From the NCBI RefSeq assembly GCF_008831285.2, contig NC_045138.2:7037205-7101204 (forward strand): 64,000 nt of DNA, in the 5' to 3' direction. Of the stretch, positions 1 to 10,612 are shown piece by piece. The translations under genes and the position numbers were made by a program. The number at the start of each line of letters is the position of its first letter. Positions within the stretch are counted from its first letter, which is position 1. The notes below the pieces were generated by a model. That model was given only the letters and a program-made list of their open reading frames with translations, was not told the DNA's origin and made no database searches. The DNA is from Nymphaea colorata. Its lineage: Eukaryota > Streptophyta > Magnoliopsida > Nymphaeales > Nymphaeaceae.

Positions 1-165
1 GCCTGGTTTGACTCGACAAGAATTTTTTACTATTATTTTCATTGATATATATATATATATAAGTTATTGTAATTATTTATATTTATATATTATTTTATAT
101 TAAAATAGATATATTTTTAATTTTAACCGAACCGAACCCAAGCTCGAATTTCAGGTGTCCATTGG
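1..165. repeat. GGGCC-rich hAT-like MITE, truncated by window start
   Basis: AT-rich core (TTATATTTATATATTATTTT type) followed by a CCGAACCGAACCC end. The same core with GGGCC/CCCGG ends recurs at 1489-1706, 6508-6963, 10379-10612, 42492-42905 and 63549-63860, so this is the right part of a copy cut by the window edge. Confidence 0.5.
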
Positions 166-310
166 ACTCCCATATCATTCTTTGAAAAATAAAAAAGAAC
201 AAAGAATCGAAAGCTTTCTTATTTCCCAAAAAGGCTTGAAACCTTTAATTACATGATCGAAAATTATGTTCTGTTCATTTGGAAAGCGTATTTTCTAAAC
301 TCGCACCTCG

Positions 311-515
311 CACTACCCAAAAAAAAAAAAAAAATGTAGATTCATCGACGCTTAACAAAATAGCGGTCGGTAAAAGTCTATTTTTAGCGACGTTCAGGAG
401 GTGATGCCGCATGCCGCTGAAGAGTACCGGTGAAAATTAACTTTCACCAACCTCCACCTCCAGACGTCGTCGACAAACAAGTTAATCGACCCCGTAAAAA
501 TTTGGTGGTCATTTG
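311..515. mobile_element. CACTA-type MITE remnant
   Basis: Begins CACTACCC followed by a run of A, like the CACTACAAAAA terminus of plant CACTA elements, and contains CGACG/CGTCG and CCGGTGA blocks like those in the element at 40915-41116. No matching AGTG right end is visible, so it looks truncated. Confidence 0.4.
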
Positions 516-685
516 AAAATTTCCCTTTCAGCTCTCCCTGGAGAATAGGTCCTCCTAAGAAGGAGCAGCCAATATTTGGTGCTTACCGTGTCAAAGCAGA
601 TCTGAGAAAGGAGCACGTTCACTCATTTTATCTCCTGTTCTTTCTTCCTGTAGATAACTGCAGCGTCCGGAGGGGCTTTGCACGC

Positions 686-3507
686 ATGACCACCACCAAG
701 GCGATGGGGAAGAAAGCTTTCAACTCCACTCTGGTTTTCATCTTTCTATTGGCATTCTCATGCGGCTTTCTGCTACGATATGTAGATTGCAGGGGTCCAA
801 TCTATGTCTTACCATCAGGTATGAATTTTTCCTGCACACTGAAACCCTGTTTGATTATGTTTCTACAAACATGAAAAGCAATCTCATTGTTCAGTTTAAT
901 TAGTTTACATTCACGTATCCATTAATCAGTTCGATTGAAAGCCGGGTGAAAACCCGGTCATCCATTCTGGTGTGCCAAGGAAAGCTCGGTCATCAGCTCG
1001 ATTCCATAGATGCCACTCTAGACTGGTAGGCATTACTCTCAAATTGGAAGAAGTAACTGTAAGTCTATAATCACAAAAAACGCGTTATTTTTGAAAAAAC
1101 ATGAGAAAATGAAATGCCATTTAAAACTTTTTAAAAACGTGTTTAAAAAAACGTTAAAAACACAATTTTTCATGGTTTTTTTTTCATTTTTTATTTTTTT
1201 AATGTCAAACAAAATTTTTTCATCTATTTTTTATTTGTTGCAAATTCACTTGTCATTATTTTCTCACGTATTTTTTTTTCCAATTTTTAGTTTTTTTAAA
1301 AAAGTACCATTTCTTCTCGTATTTTTTTGAACCCCACTGTATTATATCCGAGGAAAACTTCGCCGTCTAAAACTTCAAAACTTTATCCGAGGAAAACTTC
1401 GCCGTTTACAATGTAACTTCACCCAGGTTTTAAAGCAACTATAAACTCGGAGGACAAAGAGATTTTGACAACTTCAATGCATCTTTGTTAGGCTTGGGCA
1501 TCGGGCCCGAATATCCGTTGGGCTGCTGGTACCCGGCTCGACCCAAAGGGGCCTGATTAGGCCCGATTTATTTTTAAATATTATTTTTATTTAATAATAA
1601 TATATATTTTATAATTAAAACTTTTTATTTTATATTAAAATGTTTTTTTTATTTTAATAGACTCAGATGTCGGGTCGACCCAAACCCAGCCCCATGCCCA
1701 GGCCTAATTTCTCCTCACTTAAAAGGCAAAAATTGTGGAAAAGAAAAAAACCTATTGTGTGTCATTTCATTGGATTAATGTAATAAACACGACCTGTTTA
1801 TTATTGTTGAATTGCAAAAAATAATTTTGAAAAATAAGTTCATCGAAGAAAAAATTGAAAAGTTTGTTGAAGATAGGGTGCTCCCCAAATTATGAGCACC
1901 CACTGATAAGAAGTTCAATTTTTTCATATATTATATACTATTTTATTCAACCAACTGTTGTACACATATATAATTTGCATGCCATACTTAGGCAAAACAA
2001 GTTTTAGATCTTGTAATTTTTTAATAAATATGATTATATATCTTAATATTTCAAAAAAATAATACCCAAGATATGCTAATCTTCAAGATGTTGAAAGATA
2101 TTGTTTCATGTGCAAATGACACTACCGAAATCCTCATGACTAAAAAATCGTACTGAAGGGACACATAAGGCCTGATAAATTTCTAATTATAACAATAATA
2201 TCATGACTTTACAACATGAGTGTTGGTAGAAATAGGTGCCGTAGCATTACTCTCTCATTTTCTGTTTCTTTATTTATGATGGATTGGATCTGGTTCTTGA
2301 GTTTGGTAAAAATATTGGTATCTGTATCTGTCAATCAACTCAATCCACATAATATGGTTCCTAAAAGCAGGGGTAGAGGTGGGCAGCATGTGGGCCGTTG
2401 ATCACACAGACCCACAAAAAAATAATTATTTTTTATTAACACTTCAAAACAATTTTTTTTCATTTACAAGTTTTTTTATGCTCTTTAAAAATTTAAAATT
2501 TATTACTACAACCTTTTAAACGATACAAAAGAGAAAATTATTAGTAGTTGGTTGCTGTCTGTGCCCACTCAAAAGCTAAGGCATTCTTGGACCAATCTAA
2601 ATAATTCATATTCATGTCAAGTACTCGGGGGTGGGCGGGGTACTTGGGCCCTGGCCCAACCTCAAAAACATTTTTAAAAAAATTACATGTAAATTAAAAA
2701 AAAAATTATTTGTTTTATATAAAAATTTTGAAAAATGATATTTCGACTCTCGACTCGGTAAGCTTGTTTGTTTGATTTTCATCATGTCACATAATGTGCT
2801 TGGTCACAACCGGGAACTTTAGAATCAGCATATGGCAGACTCAAATATAACGCAAACAATAATCAATCGCATCTGATAGTATTGTTTGGCTTTACGAGGG
2901 TCACCCACCGGCAAGTAGGACCGTATGAGGAGCTGAGCTACCTAGAGGTCGGTTGCTATGCTTAATTCTGAGCTCGGCTCACTCGAGCTTAACTGAAAAT
3001 TCAAGTTTATAACAAGTCGATCGAGTTTGAGTTACATAAACTCAACTCAATCAAACTTGAGTAAGCTCCTTTAATCTATGTCGCCTTTTTTTCTTTTTTT
3101 ATTTTCAAACTTAAAACCAAGGAAAGAGATCAAATCAAATAAACAGTTAGTAAACGAGTCAAGCACGAGCTAACCTTATACACCCCGACTCGAGCATGAA
3201 TCGGGTCTATTTAAGCTGACTGAACTCGACTCGGCTCGTGTACAGTGCTACCAATAAGCTAATCTTCCCTTTGCAATGCATATAACGATCTGTCAGCTGT
3301 TTATTTCTTTGATTAGTTAGCGACCTGATCCTGATTCCATCCACACCAGGCAAGAGGGATAATCTTCCAGCAGCTCCACGATATCGGCGCTTCCCGATCC
3401 GGCGAGGACCTGAAACTGTGCAGTCTGCAAAGGCAACTAAACCTGGTGATGAGGCCAAAACAGAAGGCCTAAGCCCCAAGGCTCCAGCACCTCCCCAGGC
3501 AAATTAA
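686..3507 (+). CDS. Putative small secreted protein, two exons (686-818, 3350-3507)
   Basis: I do not recognise the family. Exon 1 encodes 44 codons plus one base: a short basic start (KAMGKK), a hydrophobic segment at about residues 12-30 typical of a signal peptide or anchor, then CRGPIYVLPS. It ends CAG|GTATGA. Exon 2 begins after CACACCAG at 3350, and the split codon (G|GC) rejoins in frame. It adds a strongly basic stretch (APRYRRFPIRRGPE) and a Pro/Ala/Lys-rich tail (GLSPKAPAPPQAN), with the stop at 3505-3507. The joined product has 96 residues. Signal peptide plus basic, Pro-rich tail is the layout of plant peptide-hormone precursors, but I see no exact IDA, CLE, CEP or PIP motif, so that role is only a suggestion. 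The start is the first ATG of the open frame. The 2.5 kb intron holds repeats (1489-1706, 2617-2765, 2950-3240). Alternative: coincidental open frames. Confidence 0.5.
1346..1410. repeat. Two-copy short tandem repeat
   Basis: The unit TATCCGAGGAAAACTTCGCC occurs twice, at about 1346 and 1383, separated by a short AACTTCAAAACT stretch, inside the intron of the small secreted protein gene. Confidence 0.6.
1489..1706. mobile_element. GGGCC-rich MITE
   Basis: Ends are inverted: TAGGCTTGGGCATCGGGC on the left and GCCCATGCCCAGGCCTA-like on the right, around an AT-rich core shared with the element at 10379-10612. The 8-bp flanks do not match, so the insertion is old or its ends are diverged. Confidence 0.65.
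2617..2765 (+). repeat. Partial copy of the GGGCC..TTACATGTAAATT MITE family
   Basis: Shares TTGGGCCCTGGCCC, AATTACATGTAAATT and GAAAAATGATATTT, in order, with the elements at 13264-13455 and 38301-38489. The right terminus is missing. Confidence 0.55.
2950..3240. repeat. CTCGAGCT-rich MITE remnant
   Basis: Repeated GAGCTCGG/CACTCGAGCTT/CTCGACTCGGCTCG motifs match the complete element at 44770-45242. No clear terminal repeats remain. Confidence 0.5.
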
Positions 3508-4057
3508 CAGTGCAGGTCTGAGGGATACTCTGGCTACTAGAAAATGGAGAATGGCAAGTCATATTACAGTAAAAGGAGAGCTAAAAGTATAGTGTTAGTA
3601 AAGATTAGATTATGTGTGATGAGATAAAGTTTTATTTGCAGTTCAAAGTGATTAATGCATGTAATGGTCTCTGATCATAAGGTTTGGCTCCTTGATGAGA
3701 GAACCAGTTTGTTAAGTTCTTTCCATAGGTGATTGACGTCCTTTGGGACATCGAGCAATTCCTTTTGTATGTTTCTTATTGTTTTTCTTTGATGGTGAGG
3801 AAAAACCATTAGCGCTTTTTGGTTGTGTAAGACCCTTCATGATTTGGAAGTAATGGACATATTTATCATGTCTATTGTGGTTGTTCTGAACCATAGTTGA
3901 ATATGAAATGGATGTAGAAATCAATAGTGGGTGTTGTGCCTCGACGTTCATAGTAGTGTGGCATGACACTTAAGTTGACAGGTACACCGTTGCCACCACT
4001 GGTGTTGTTCAAATCGGTAGCCTATACAAATGGCATGTATTTTGTTTAATTTTTATA

Positions 4058-4067
<10 letters not shown>
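3508..4067. other. Intergenic stretch, nothing recognised
   Basis: AT-rich single-copy-looking sequence after the stop of the small secreted protein gene. It presumably includes that gene's 3' untranslated region. Open frames here are short and without recognisable domains. Confidence 0.4.

Positions 4068-4148
<81 letters not shown>
4068..4148. repeat. (TA)n microsatellite
   Basis: About 80 bp of uninterrupted TA directly abutting the left side of a GGATAT-family MITE. It has probably replaced that element's left end. Confidence 0.95.
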
Positions 4149-4150
<2 letters not shown>

Positions 4151-4562
4151 GATTTGAATCGGATATCCAAGCGAACTGATCCGAAAAAGTCGGATATGAA
4201 AAAAAATCCGATTAAGAAATTGGATCGGATTAGAATTTAAAATGGCATCCAAGCGGATTCGGATATACATAAATATCCAATCAGATTCCGATATGGATTC
4301 AGATCGGATTCATTTTTAGATAAATATCCTATATCTAATGCTATTACATTTTGGAAATTGGCAAAATCTGGTTCAAAATTCGGACTCGGATTCGGATGTG
4401 AATATAATTCGGACTCAGATTATAGAATCAGATTTTGGATTTCGATTCGGATTCAGATATGACTTTTCTTTATTCGTATTGGTGTTAGAATATGTGAATA
4501 TCCGAAAAAACGGATATGATTAAGGGTATATCTGATCTGAATTCGATATGTTGACATCCCTA
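4149..4562. mobile_element. GGATAT-rich hAT-like MITE, left end lost
   Basis: Full of GGATAT/ATTCGGAT/AATCGGAT words in both orientations and ends TTGACATCCCTA, the same right terminus as the complete copy at 9896-10308 (TAGGGATGTCAA ends). The left terminus is replaced by the adjoining TA array. Confidence 0.7.
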
Positions 4563-4930
4563 TTTGCGAAAAGAAATAAGAAAGGTGCAGGCCTCTTCAC
4601 ACATTTATAGAGGGGATGAGAGAGGTAGAAGAGAAATCAATGCAGCAGGACCATTGGTTTTAAATATTTCGTAAGACATTTTGATACGGAAAATCATATG
4701 CGAGGTCATAGCAGACCAGCAGGCCCTTGATTAGTAGGATGACATATCTCTGCTCCTAAATTATTTATATTTAAGTATTCTTTTCATCCCCCTCTCAGAG
4801 TTTTAAGCCTCCTTGGATTTATGAGAGACCCTTTTTGCCTGACTGTTAGTTAATTTTATCGTTCGTCGATCAGTTTTGACTCTCAACTGGTACAGTTTCT
4901 TTGTTCTGGAAGATTTTTCCTGCCCGTCAC

Positions 4931-5205
4931 TAGGGCTGTGCAGTGAGTCGAGCCAACTCGAGCTTGACTCGAACTCAAACTGCCCCAACTAAGCTCAAGC
5001 TTAACTAAGAACTAACTTTATAAACAAGTTGAGTTTGAGTTCCATGAACTCGACTCGATTAAACTAAAGTAAGCTCATTTAACCTAGGTTTTTTTTTTTG
5101 TAATTTTCAAACTTAAAACAAATAAAATATATCAAGTCTAATGGAGTTCCCCACTAGCCGAGCTTAAATGAGACGGGCTCGATCGAGTTGAGCTCGAGCT
5201 GAGCA
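4931..5205. mobile_element. CTCGAGCT-rich MITE, partial
   Basis: Left end TAGGGCTGTGCA matches the TAGGGCTGCACA end of the element at 44770. The interior has AACTCGAGCTTGACTCGAAC-type palindromic words and an AT-rich centre. The right terminus is not clear. Confidence 0.55.
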
Positions 5206-5392
5206 ACATGTACATACATTTTGCTTTCGACAAGCTTCTTCCTCCACTGCACTTACAGGAAAAGCATACTCGATGACATGTCCGACCAATTGGAGAAGGT
5301 GGCACTGATAACATGGATTCGAATTTTATTGCCCTTTTGTCTTGCTCTTGCATTCCTTTCATTATAATAAGCAAGAATTACTTACCTAGAAG

Positions 5393-5600
5393 GGTGGAGC
5401 CCCATGTGGGCATGTGTGGGCAGTTGCCCACACGGTCCCACACATTTCAATCGTTTTTATAACGGTAATCATCAACAATTTGTTTGTTCATATACTAGTG
5501 CCCGTTAATTATTTACCTAGTGCCCCTTAATCATATTATTATATAATGTCTAAGATGTTTTGTGATATATATTCCTTAGTAAAAAATTTCTAGCTTCACC
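5393..5600. repeat. Dispersed repeat with TGTGGGCAGTTGCCCACA palindrome
   Basis: Contains a near-perfect TGTGGGCA..TGCCCACA palindrome also found near 34300 and, in the opposite orientation, near 35030, followed by similar sequence ending TTTCTAGCTTCACCC. Probably another hAT MITE family. Confidence 0.4.
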
Positions 5601-6507
5601 CTGATTACGATCACCCAAGTCTTTGTTAAGTTTTATTACAGGGAAAAGGATAAAGGACCATATAAAATTTTACTTATGTCTTTAAATATTTGTTAATTTT
5701 CAATTGATTGACATCACTGCTGAAAGAGATTCATGAACCACCAACAGGGTTAATATCCATTATTGTACAAATAGGTAAAGATTTGGCTTCGGGTTGGTTC
5801 CATTCACCAATGAAAGATTTCTGAACTAAATATTTGTAGAAAGAAAAAGATGGTATTCAATAGCATGACATAAAGTGAAAGATGACATATAATTTCGTAT
5901 TCAATACACAAGGCAAATTCTTGCTATTTTTGGAAAATATGGATTTGAGTTTTAAAAATTTTCCCTCTATTCTTGCTTCACCTACCAAATAACTTCAATT
6001 TCCTAAAGATATATCATATACAGTTTTGTACTACAAATTGTTCATTATAATCAAATTCAAACACCATCCAAAGCTCAATCTTTGAGTTTCACCACATGAT
6101 ATTCTAGGAAGACCAAACCCTCAATATGAGTTCCACAAATAAGTATGCGTCCCTCATTTTGTGTCTTCTTGGTATTTTAGTCAGTCACGGCTCGTTAAGT
6201 GAAGGCAGCAAGCCTATTTGCCAAGAGAAAATATTATCACGAGGAGAAACCAGTCAAGAGTCACGTCATCTTCTTCATCACTCTGTCTTTTTTAGTCAGC
6301 TATCAATATTTTTGCAGATTCAAGATCAGATCAAACATTAAATATATAGTTAACAAAATTTCAGTTGACCGCAAAACAGTGGCCTAAATCTCGTGGGGCT
6401 GCTTTGTAAAACAGTGACCATAAACCCAACCCAGATTTACCCAGCTTTCAGTTCTGAATTAATGACTCAAAGAGTGGGCTTTGTGGGGCATGGGACCCCA
6501 CCCGCTA

Positions 6508-6963
6508 AGCCTAGGCATCTGGTCCACCCAATGCCCAACCTTAGGGGGTCTCCATAATGAGTCGGCTCCGTTGTGACCCGATTAAATTAAAATATATATA
6601 TTTTTAATATAAAATAATAAATAAATATAATTAATTGTAATAAAAATATTATATATATAAATTAATAAAATATATGTAATAAATATTTAGCTCTAGTGTT
6701 CCAAGATATACAGGATCTACTAAAACATTTTCGTTGGATGAGATGGAAAGAGCTACAAATAATTTTGATCCGGCTCGAGCCGTCCAAGAGGGCGGCTTTG
6801 GACGTGTTTAGAGTAGCTATCAGGTGGTAGTAATGGTTCTCAAAAGAGATGCTTTGTCATCTCCATCACATAAACTTTGGTGACGGGTCGGCCCGATGCC
6901 CTTTTTCTCGGGGTCAGGTACCGAGTGCCCGCCGGTGGCTCAGCCCAGCCCAGTGCTTAGCCT
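6508..6963. mobile_element. GGGCC-rich MITE containing a receptor-kinase fragment
   Basis: Left half 6508-6687 (TAAGCCTAGGCATC end, then GACCCGATTAAATT and an AT-rich core) and right half about 6885-6963 (GGTCGGCCCGATGCC, CAGGTACCG, GCTTAGCCTTA) match the two halves of the copy at 63549-63860. About 195 bp of unrelated, coding-derived DNA lies between the halves. Confidence 0.6.
6690..6870 (+). pseudogene. Receptor-like protein kinase fragment
   Basis: Reads SVPRYTGSTKTFSLDEMERATNNF across two adjacent pieces, then EGGFGRV and, after a stop and a frame change, VLKRDAL. This matches the start of the kinase domain of plant receptor-like kinases (ALE2/PERK-like: FSLAEIERATNNF, glycine-rich loop GEGGFGRVYxG, VAVKxLKRD). 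The first Gly of the loop is altered (QEGGFGRV), a TAG follows directly, and nothing downstream of subdomain II is present. It lies inside a MITE within an intron of the neprosin remnant. Confidence 0.65.
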
Positions 6964-8577
6964 TACCACCCACTTCCACTCTTGAGCTAGTCATATCAAG
7001 GTGACAAAAGTTGATATAGGTCTCCGGATGTTTCTTTATCTTCACTAGATATTATGTTAACTGAAAGGTCATTTCAGTTGTTTCTTAATATAAAATTTGA
7101 AAAAAAAAAAGGGAAAGGTCAATAAGACTAGATGCATATTGACTAATTTGATTAACCCTAGAAGTAATATAGAGACCAAAAATTGTCCAAATCCACTTTG
7201 TGGCATTTGATTTTTTATGATATCCAAAACTTATATTTTACATGTGCTACTACTAAGGTTGCCAATATTATATTTCAACATTAATATTGGTCTTAATACT
7301 TCTTCTAATTTTCAGTTGGATAGTGGTGACGTCTTCGATTGTGTGGATTTTTACAGTCAGCCTGGCATGAGGAACTCTTCAACCAGAGTCTGTTTTCCTT
7401 TCTCTCCTTTTCAAATTTGTCTACTAAACACATCCTTCATTTACATAAGCCTAATCCAAGAAAGGAATTTAATCTTGAAATTCCAACTAATATATAATCA
7501 CTGGAACTTAACCTAACACTCAAATTTAGTGCGGATTTGATGCATTGCATGCTTTTATACCATAACCACAAATACCATTTTCGGGTTTTAAAGGGTGAGG
7601 TTTTTGTAGGTATAAAACTGCAAAGTTGTTTTTCATGAGAAAAAACAAGAAAATTTTGGTAAATTTTAAAACAATTAATCTTTCCAGGAGAAAAAGAAAG
7701 GCAGTTAAACAATCTTAGAATGACAAAACGGCCAAAATAAAATCTGGTAACTAAAAACTACCAAAAAGTATGAGAAAAACATGAAAAAACACATGTTTTG
7801 TTTTTGAGATTTTTTTAAATACGATTTTTTTACGTTTTGTGCGGCTGATCAATCTTTAACGTTTTAAATGCGTTTTTTTTTTAAAATATACATTGTTTGT
7901 TATACATAAGCTTGATTTCACCTATACCCTAATGTTTCCGCGAAGTACTTTTCCAGCATCCTGCAACTTCACTCATATAAACCCCGAGAAGAATCTTCAG
8001 ATTCAAGATCATCATGCTCATGATTTAAGACTAAGCATTCTATATAATATATATATGATGCAAAAATAACTGAAATTTATATATGCTTGTGTGTTCTGGT
8101 GCATGTGCTAAACATGGCGGCAGTCGAGAGCGAAACTCATGCTGCAAGAAGCAACAAGATCGAAGAACAATTCCCGTGATCGATCGGCAAGTGACGAGTT
8201 GAGAAGCGTTGGCTGCCCAGCAGGAAGCGTTCTATTTCTTAAGGCCACTAAGGCAGGAGCCCTCAATCATAGTGCCATGGACAGTGTCGCAAGATCTCGT
8301 GCCAAATTCTTTCTCAAGTCGTAAACCATTAATGGATCATGAAGTGGCAGCTCGATATGAGGTTTTGTATATCAAATAATCCATGCCCCTCCATCTCTTC
8401 CTCTTTCTTTCTTATTCTTCATTAAACTTTGAAAATCTGTAGTTCACCTGCATTTCTTTAGTTATTCAAAGAGAGGTCTAAACCGCCCCACCTTTTCCCC
8501 TGCTCTTAAGGTTCAATGTGTGATCGAGCAAAGCTGGTTATATGCGTCATACTGATGCAAGAAATTTCATGCGTTAG

Positions 8578-8762
8578 TAGGGGCGGAGCCAGGATTTTCT
8601 TTAGGGGCGGGCCGACAGTCTAACCTCTGAATTCGAGTAAGGTCAAATTGAATTCAAATCCAAAAAATATATGGTGCAATTAAAAAAATTTATTTTTTTC
8701 AAAGTAATTTTTTTTTTTCATTGGCCAGAGTAGGACCATGGCCTAGGCGGGCCCTCCCCCTG
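8578..8762. mobile_element. 185-bp hAT MITE related to the hAT at 24335-29080
   Basis: Left end TAGGGGCGGAGCCAGGATTTT and right end CCATGGCCTAGGCGGGCCC..CCCCTG match the ends of the large hAT element. Flanks TGCGTTAG (8570-8577) and TGTGTTAG (8763-8770) form an 8-bp target-site duplication with one mismatch. No coding capacity. It sits in the intron of the neprosin remnant. Confidence 0.85.
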
Positions 8763-9169
8763 TGTGTTAGTATGGTTAATAACAAAGTACCCATCGTTCA
8801 CATAGAAAGACAAGTTTTTGGTAAGATAAACATAGAAATGAAAAAAATGAAATCACTACAAAAGACATGTTTTTTTTTCAATTACAAAAATATCTCCCTT
8901 CTTTTACTGCATACCTTTACTAGAGATCTAGTCCCATGCAACAAATATGCAATCACGTTGGGCTATTCTAGATTTTTTTTTTTATAAATTATATGTACAT
9001 TCTAGACTTTTGACATTTTTATAATTCATTTTTTATGTCCTTCTAAAAATCTTCTTTGTTACTTTAACGGGGGCAATTTAGTCATGCATAGGGGTGTGCA
9101 CCTAACTAGTTTTGGTCCATGACTGTTTTGGGACTTGGGTGACAAGCATAAGCTTTGTCAACTTGAGGA

Positions 9170-9268
9170 TAGTGTATCAACTATTAGCAATCTTGTAAGA
9201 GTAGTGCCCACGAGAATCGAACTGACGACTTGACTTTCACAACCCAACCAGTCACACTATGCTCCTCA
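9170..9268 (-). mobile_element. tRNA-derived SINE
   Basis: Read on the minus strand it has a tRNA-like layout: GCATAGTGTGACTGGTTGGG resembling an A box and GTTCGATTC exactly fitting the B-box consensus about 30 bases later. Similar units occur at 48905-49012, 54640-54727, 57950-58045, 62618-62705 and 63890-64000, which argues for a SINE family and against a tRNA gene. Confidence 0.6.
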
Positions 9269-9835
9269 TGACTTTAATTTGCTTTTTTTTTTCTATGGTT
9301 CCAAGTTGTCTTGCACATTCAGAGAAGAGAAGACTCCTTACTAATTGCACTCCTTGTTTTAAAATGCAAATGCAACATAGCATGCAACAGTTCAGGCTCT
9401 GAATGGACTTTATGGAGGAGGCAAAGGAATTATTAATATTTGGAGTCCTTCTGTTGAGGACAATAGCGAGTTGAGTACATCTCAGATGTGGGTTATGCAA
9501 AAATATCGAGGCCAAATAATGTCAGTGGAAGCCGGTTGGATGGTACCTTCGATTTTATCTTTGTCCTGATTAATAGAGAAATTGTCTCTTTAATTAGTTA
9601 CAGTTGGTTGGTATCTTGCGATGCTTTTGTTTATATGATTTGATCTTTTACTTTTTCCAATGGTGAAGGTAAATCCTGGCTTATTTGGAGATAGGAAGGC
9701 ACGGTTTTTTTACTTCACTAGGGTAATTATATTGTTTACCATTAAATCCCCTATGATTGTAATTAGTGTCTCGACTATTAATGTTGTAAATTAGAAATAT
9801 GTTGTTGGTGAAGTATTGTTTCTCTTGGTCCCTGA

Positions 9836-9895
9836 GAAGATTGGTGCAACAGCTTGGGGTCTGGGCTAGTAGGCGGCCAGTTTATCTTTTGAGTG
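9836..9895 (+). mobile_element. SINE head, interrupted by nested MITEs
   Basis: TTGGTGCAAC..GGGCTAGTAGGCGGCCAGTTT matches the SINE at 50518 (TTGGTGCAATGG..CTAATAGGCAGTCAGTTT). The matching continuation (AGAGTATTAA..GCAGATATGTAAGTTGAA) resumes after the MITE at 9896-10308 and runs to a second MITE at 10379. Confidence 0.6.
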
Positions 9896-10308
9896 TAGGG
9901 ATGTCAAGATCGGTTGTATCCTTAATCGTATCTCATTTTTCGGATATTCATATGCCCAGATTCGAATTTGAATAAAGAAAAGTCATATCCGAATCCGAAT
10001 TCCGGATTTTACAATCCGAATCCGATTTTTATATTTATATCTGAATCCAAATTTTGATCTGGATTTTGTCAATTTTCAAAATTTAATAGCATTACTTATT
10101 GGGTATTTGTCTAAAAATGAATCTAATCCGAATCTGTATCCAAATCATATCAGATATTTATATATATCTGAATCCAACCGGATACCATTTATTAAATCTG
10201 AATTTGATCCAACTTCGTAATCAGATATTAAAATTTTTTTTCATATCCGATTTTTTTGGATCGGATTGATCGGATATCCCATTCAAATCGGATTTATTGA
10301 CATCCTTA
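9896..10308. mobile_element. Complete GGATAT-rich hAT-like MITE (413 bp)
   Basis: Terminal inverted repeats TAGGGATGTCAA and TTGACATCCTTA are flanked by TTTGAGTG (9888-9895) and TTCGAGTG (10309-10316), an 8-bp target-site duplication with one mismatch. The TAGGGATG end is Ac/hAT-like. The interior is a mosaic of ATCCGAAT and GGATAT words in both orientations. Confidence 0.85.
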
Positions 10309-10378
10309 TTCGAGTGTCAGAGTATTAATCTCTTCTAACATAAAAAGGTTGCAGATATGTAAGTTGAACAGTCGCAAA

Positions 10379-10612
10379 TAGGGGTGGGCATCGGGCCAGG
10401 CAGCCTGGCCCGGGACGGCCCGTTTAAAAATAAAAAACATTTTTTAATCATAAAATAATGTTTTTAGATATAAAATATATTTATTAATAATAAATATATA
10501 TTATTGAAACAAAAAATTAAAAAATATATATATTTTTTAAACTTAAACGGGCCGAACCAGGCCGGGCCGACCCATGCCGGCCTACCGGGCCCGGGCCCGA
10601 TGCCCACCCTTA
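10379..10612. mobile_element. Complete GGGCC-rich hAT MITE (234 bp)
   Basis: Inverted ends TAGGGGTGGGCATCGGGC and GCCCGATGCCCACCCTTA, with a perfect 8-bp target-site duplication GTCGCAAA at 10371-10378 and 10613-10620. This is the cleanest member of the family and defines its true ends. Confidence 0.95.

Larger units (their letters stand above)
4563..6125. other. Intergenic stretch with MITE fragments
   Basis: Holds a CTCGAGCT-family element starting TAGGGCTGTGCA at about 4931 and fading near 5205, and a GTGGGCA..TGCCCACAC repeat at about 5393-5600. The remainder is AT-rich with no recognisable gene. Confidence 0.5.

Noticed and set aside
4067-4270. Open frame of alternating Tyr-Ile residues
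   Set aside because: It is a translation of a TA microsatellite. The same applies at 24291, 49964, 52803, 58988, 60590 and 62094.
9170-9268. Possible genuine tRNA gene on the minus strand
   Set aside because: A and B boxes are present, but I could not form proper acceptor and anticodon stems, and many diverged dispersed copies exist. A SINE fits better.
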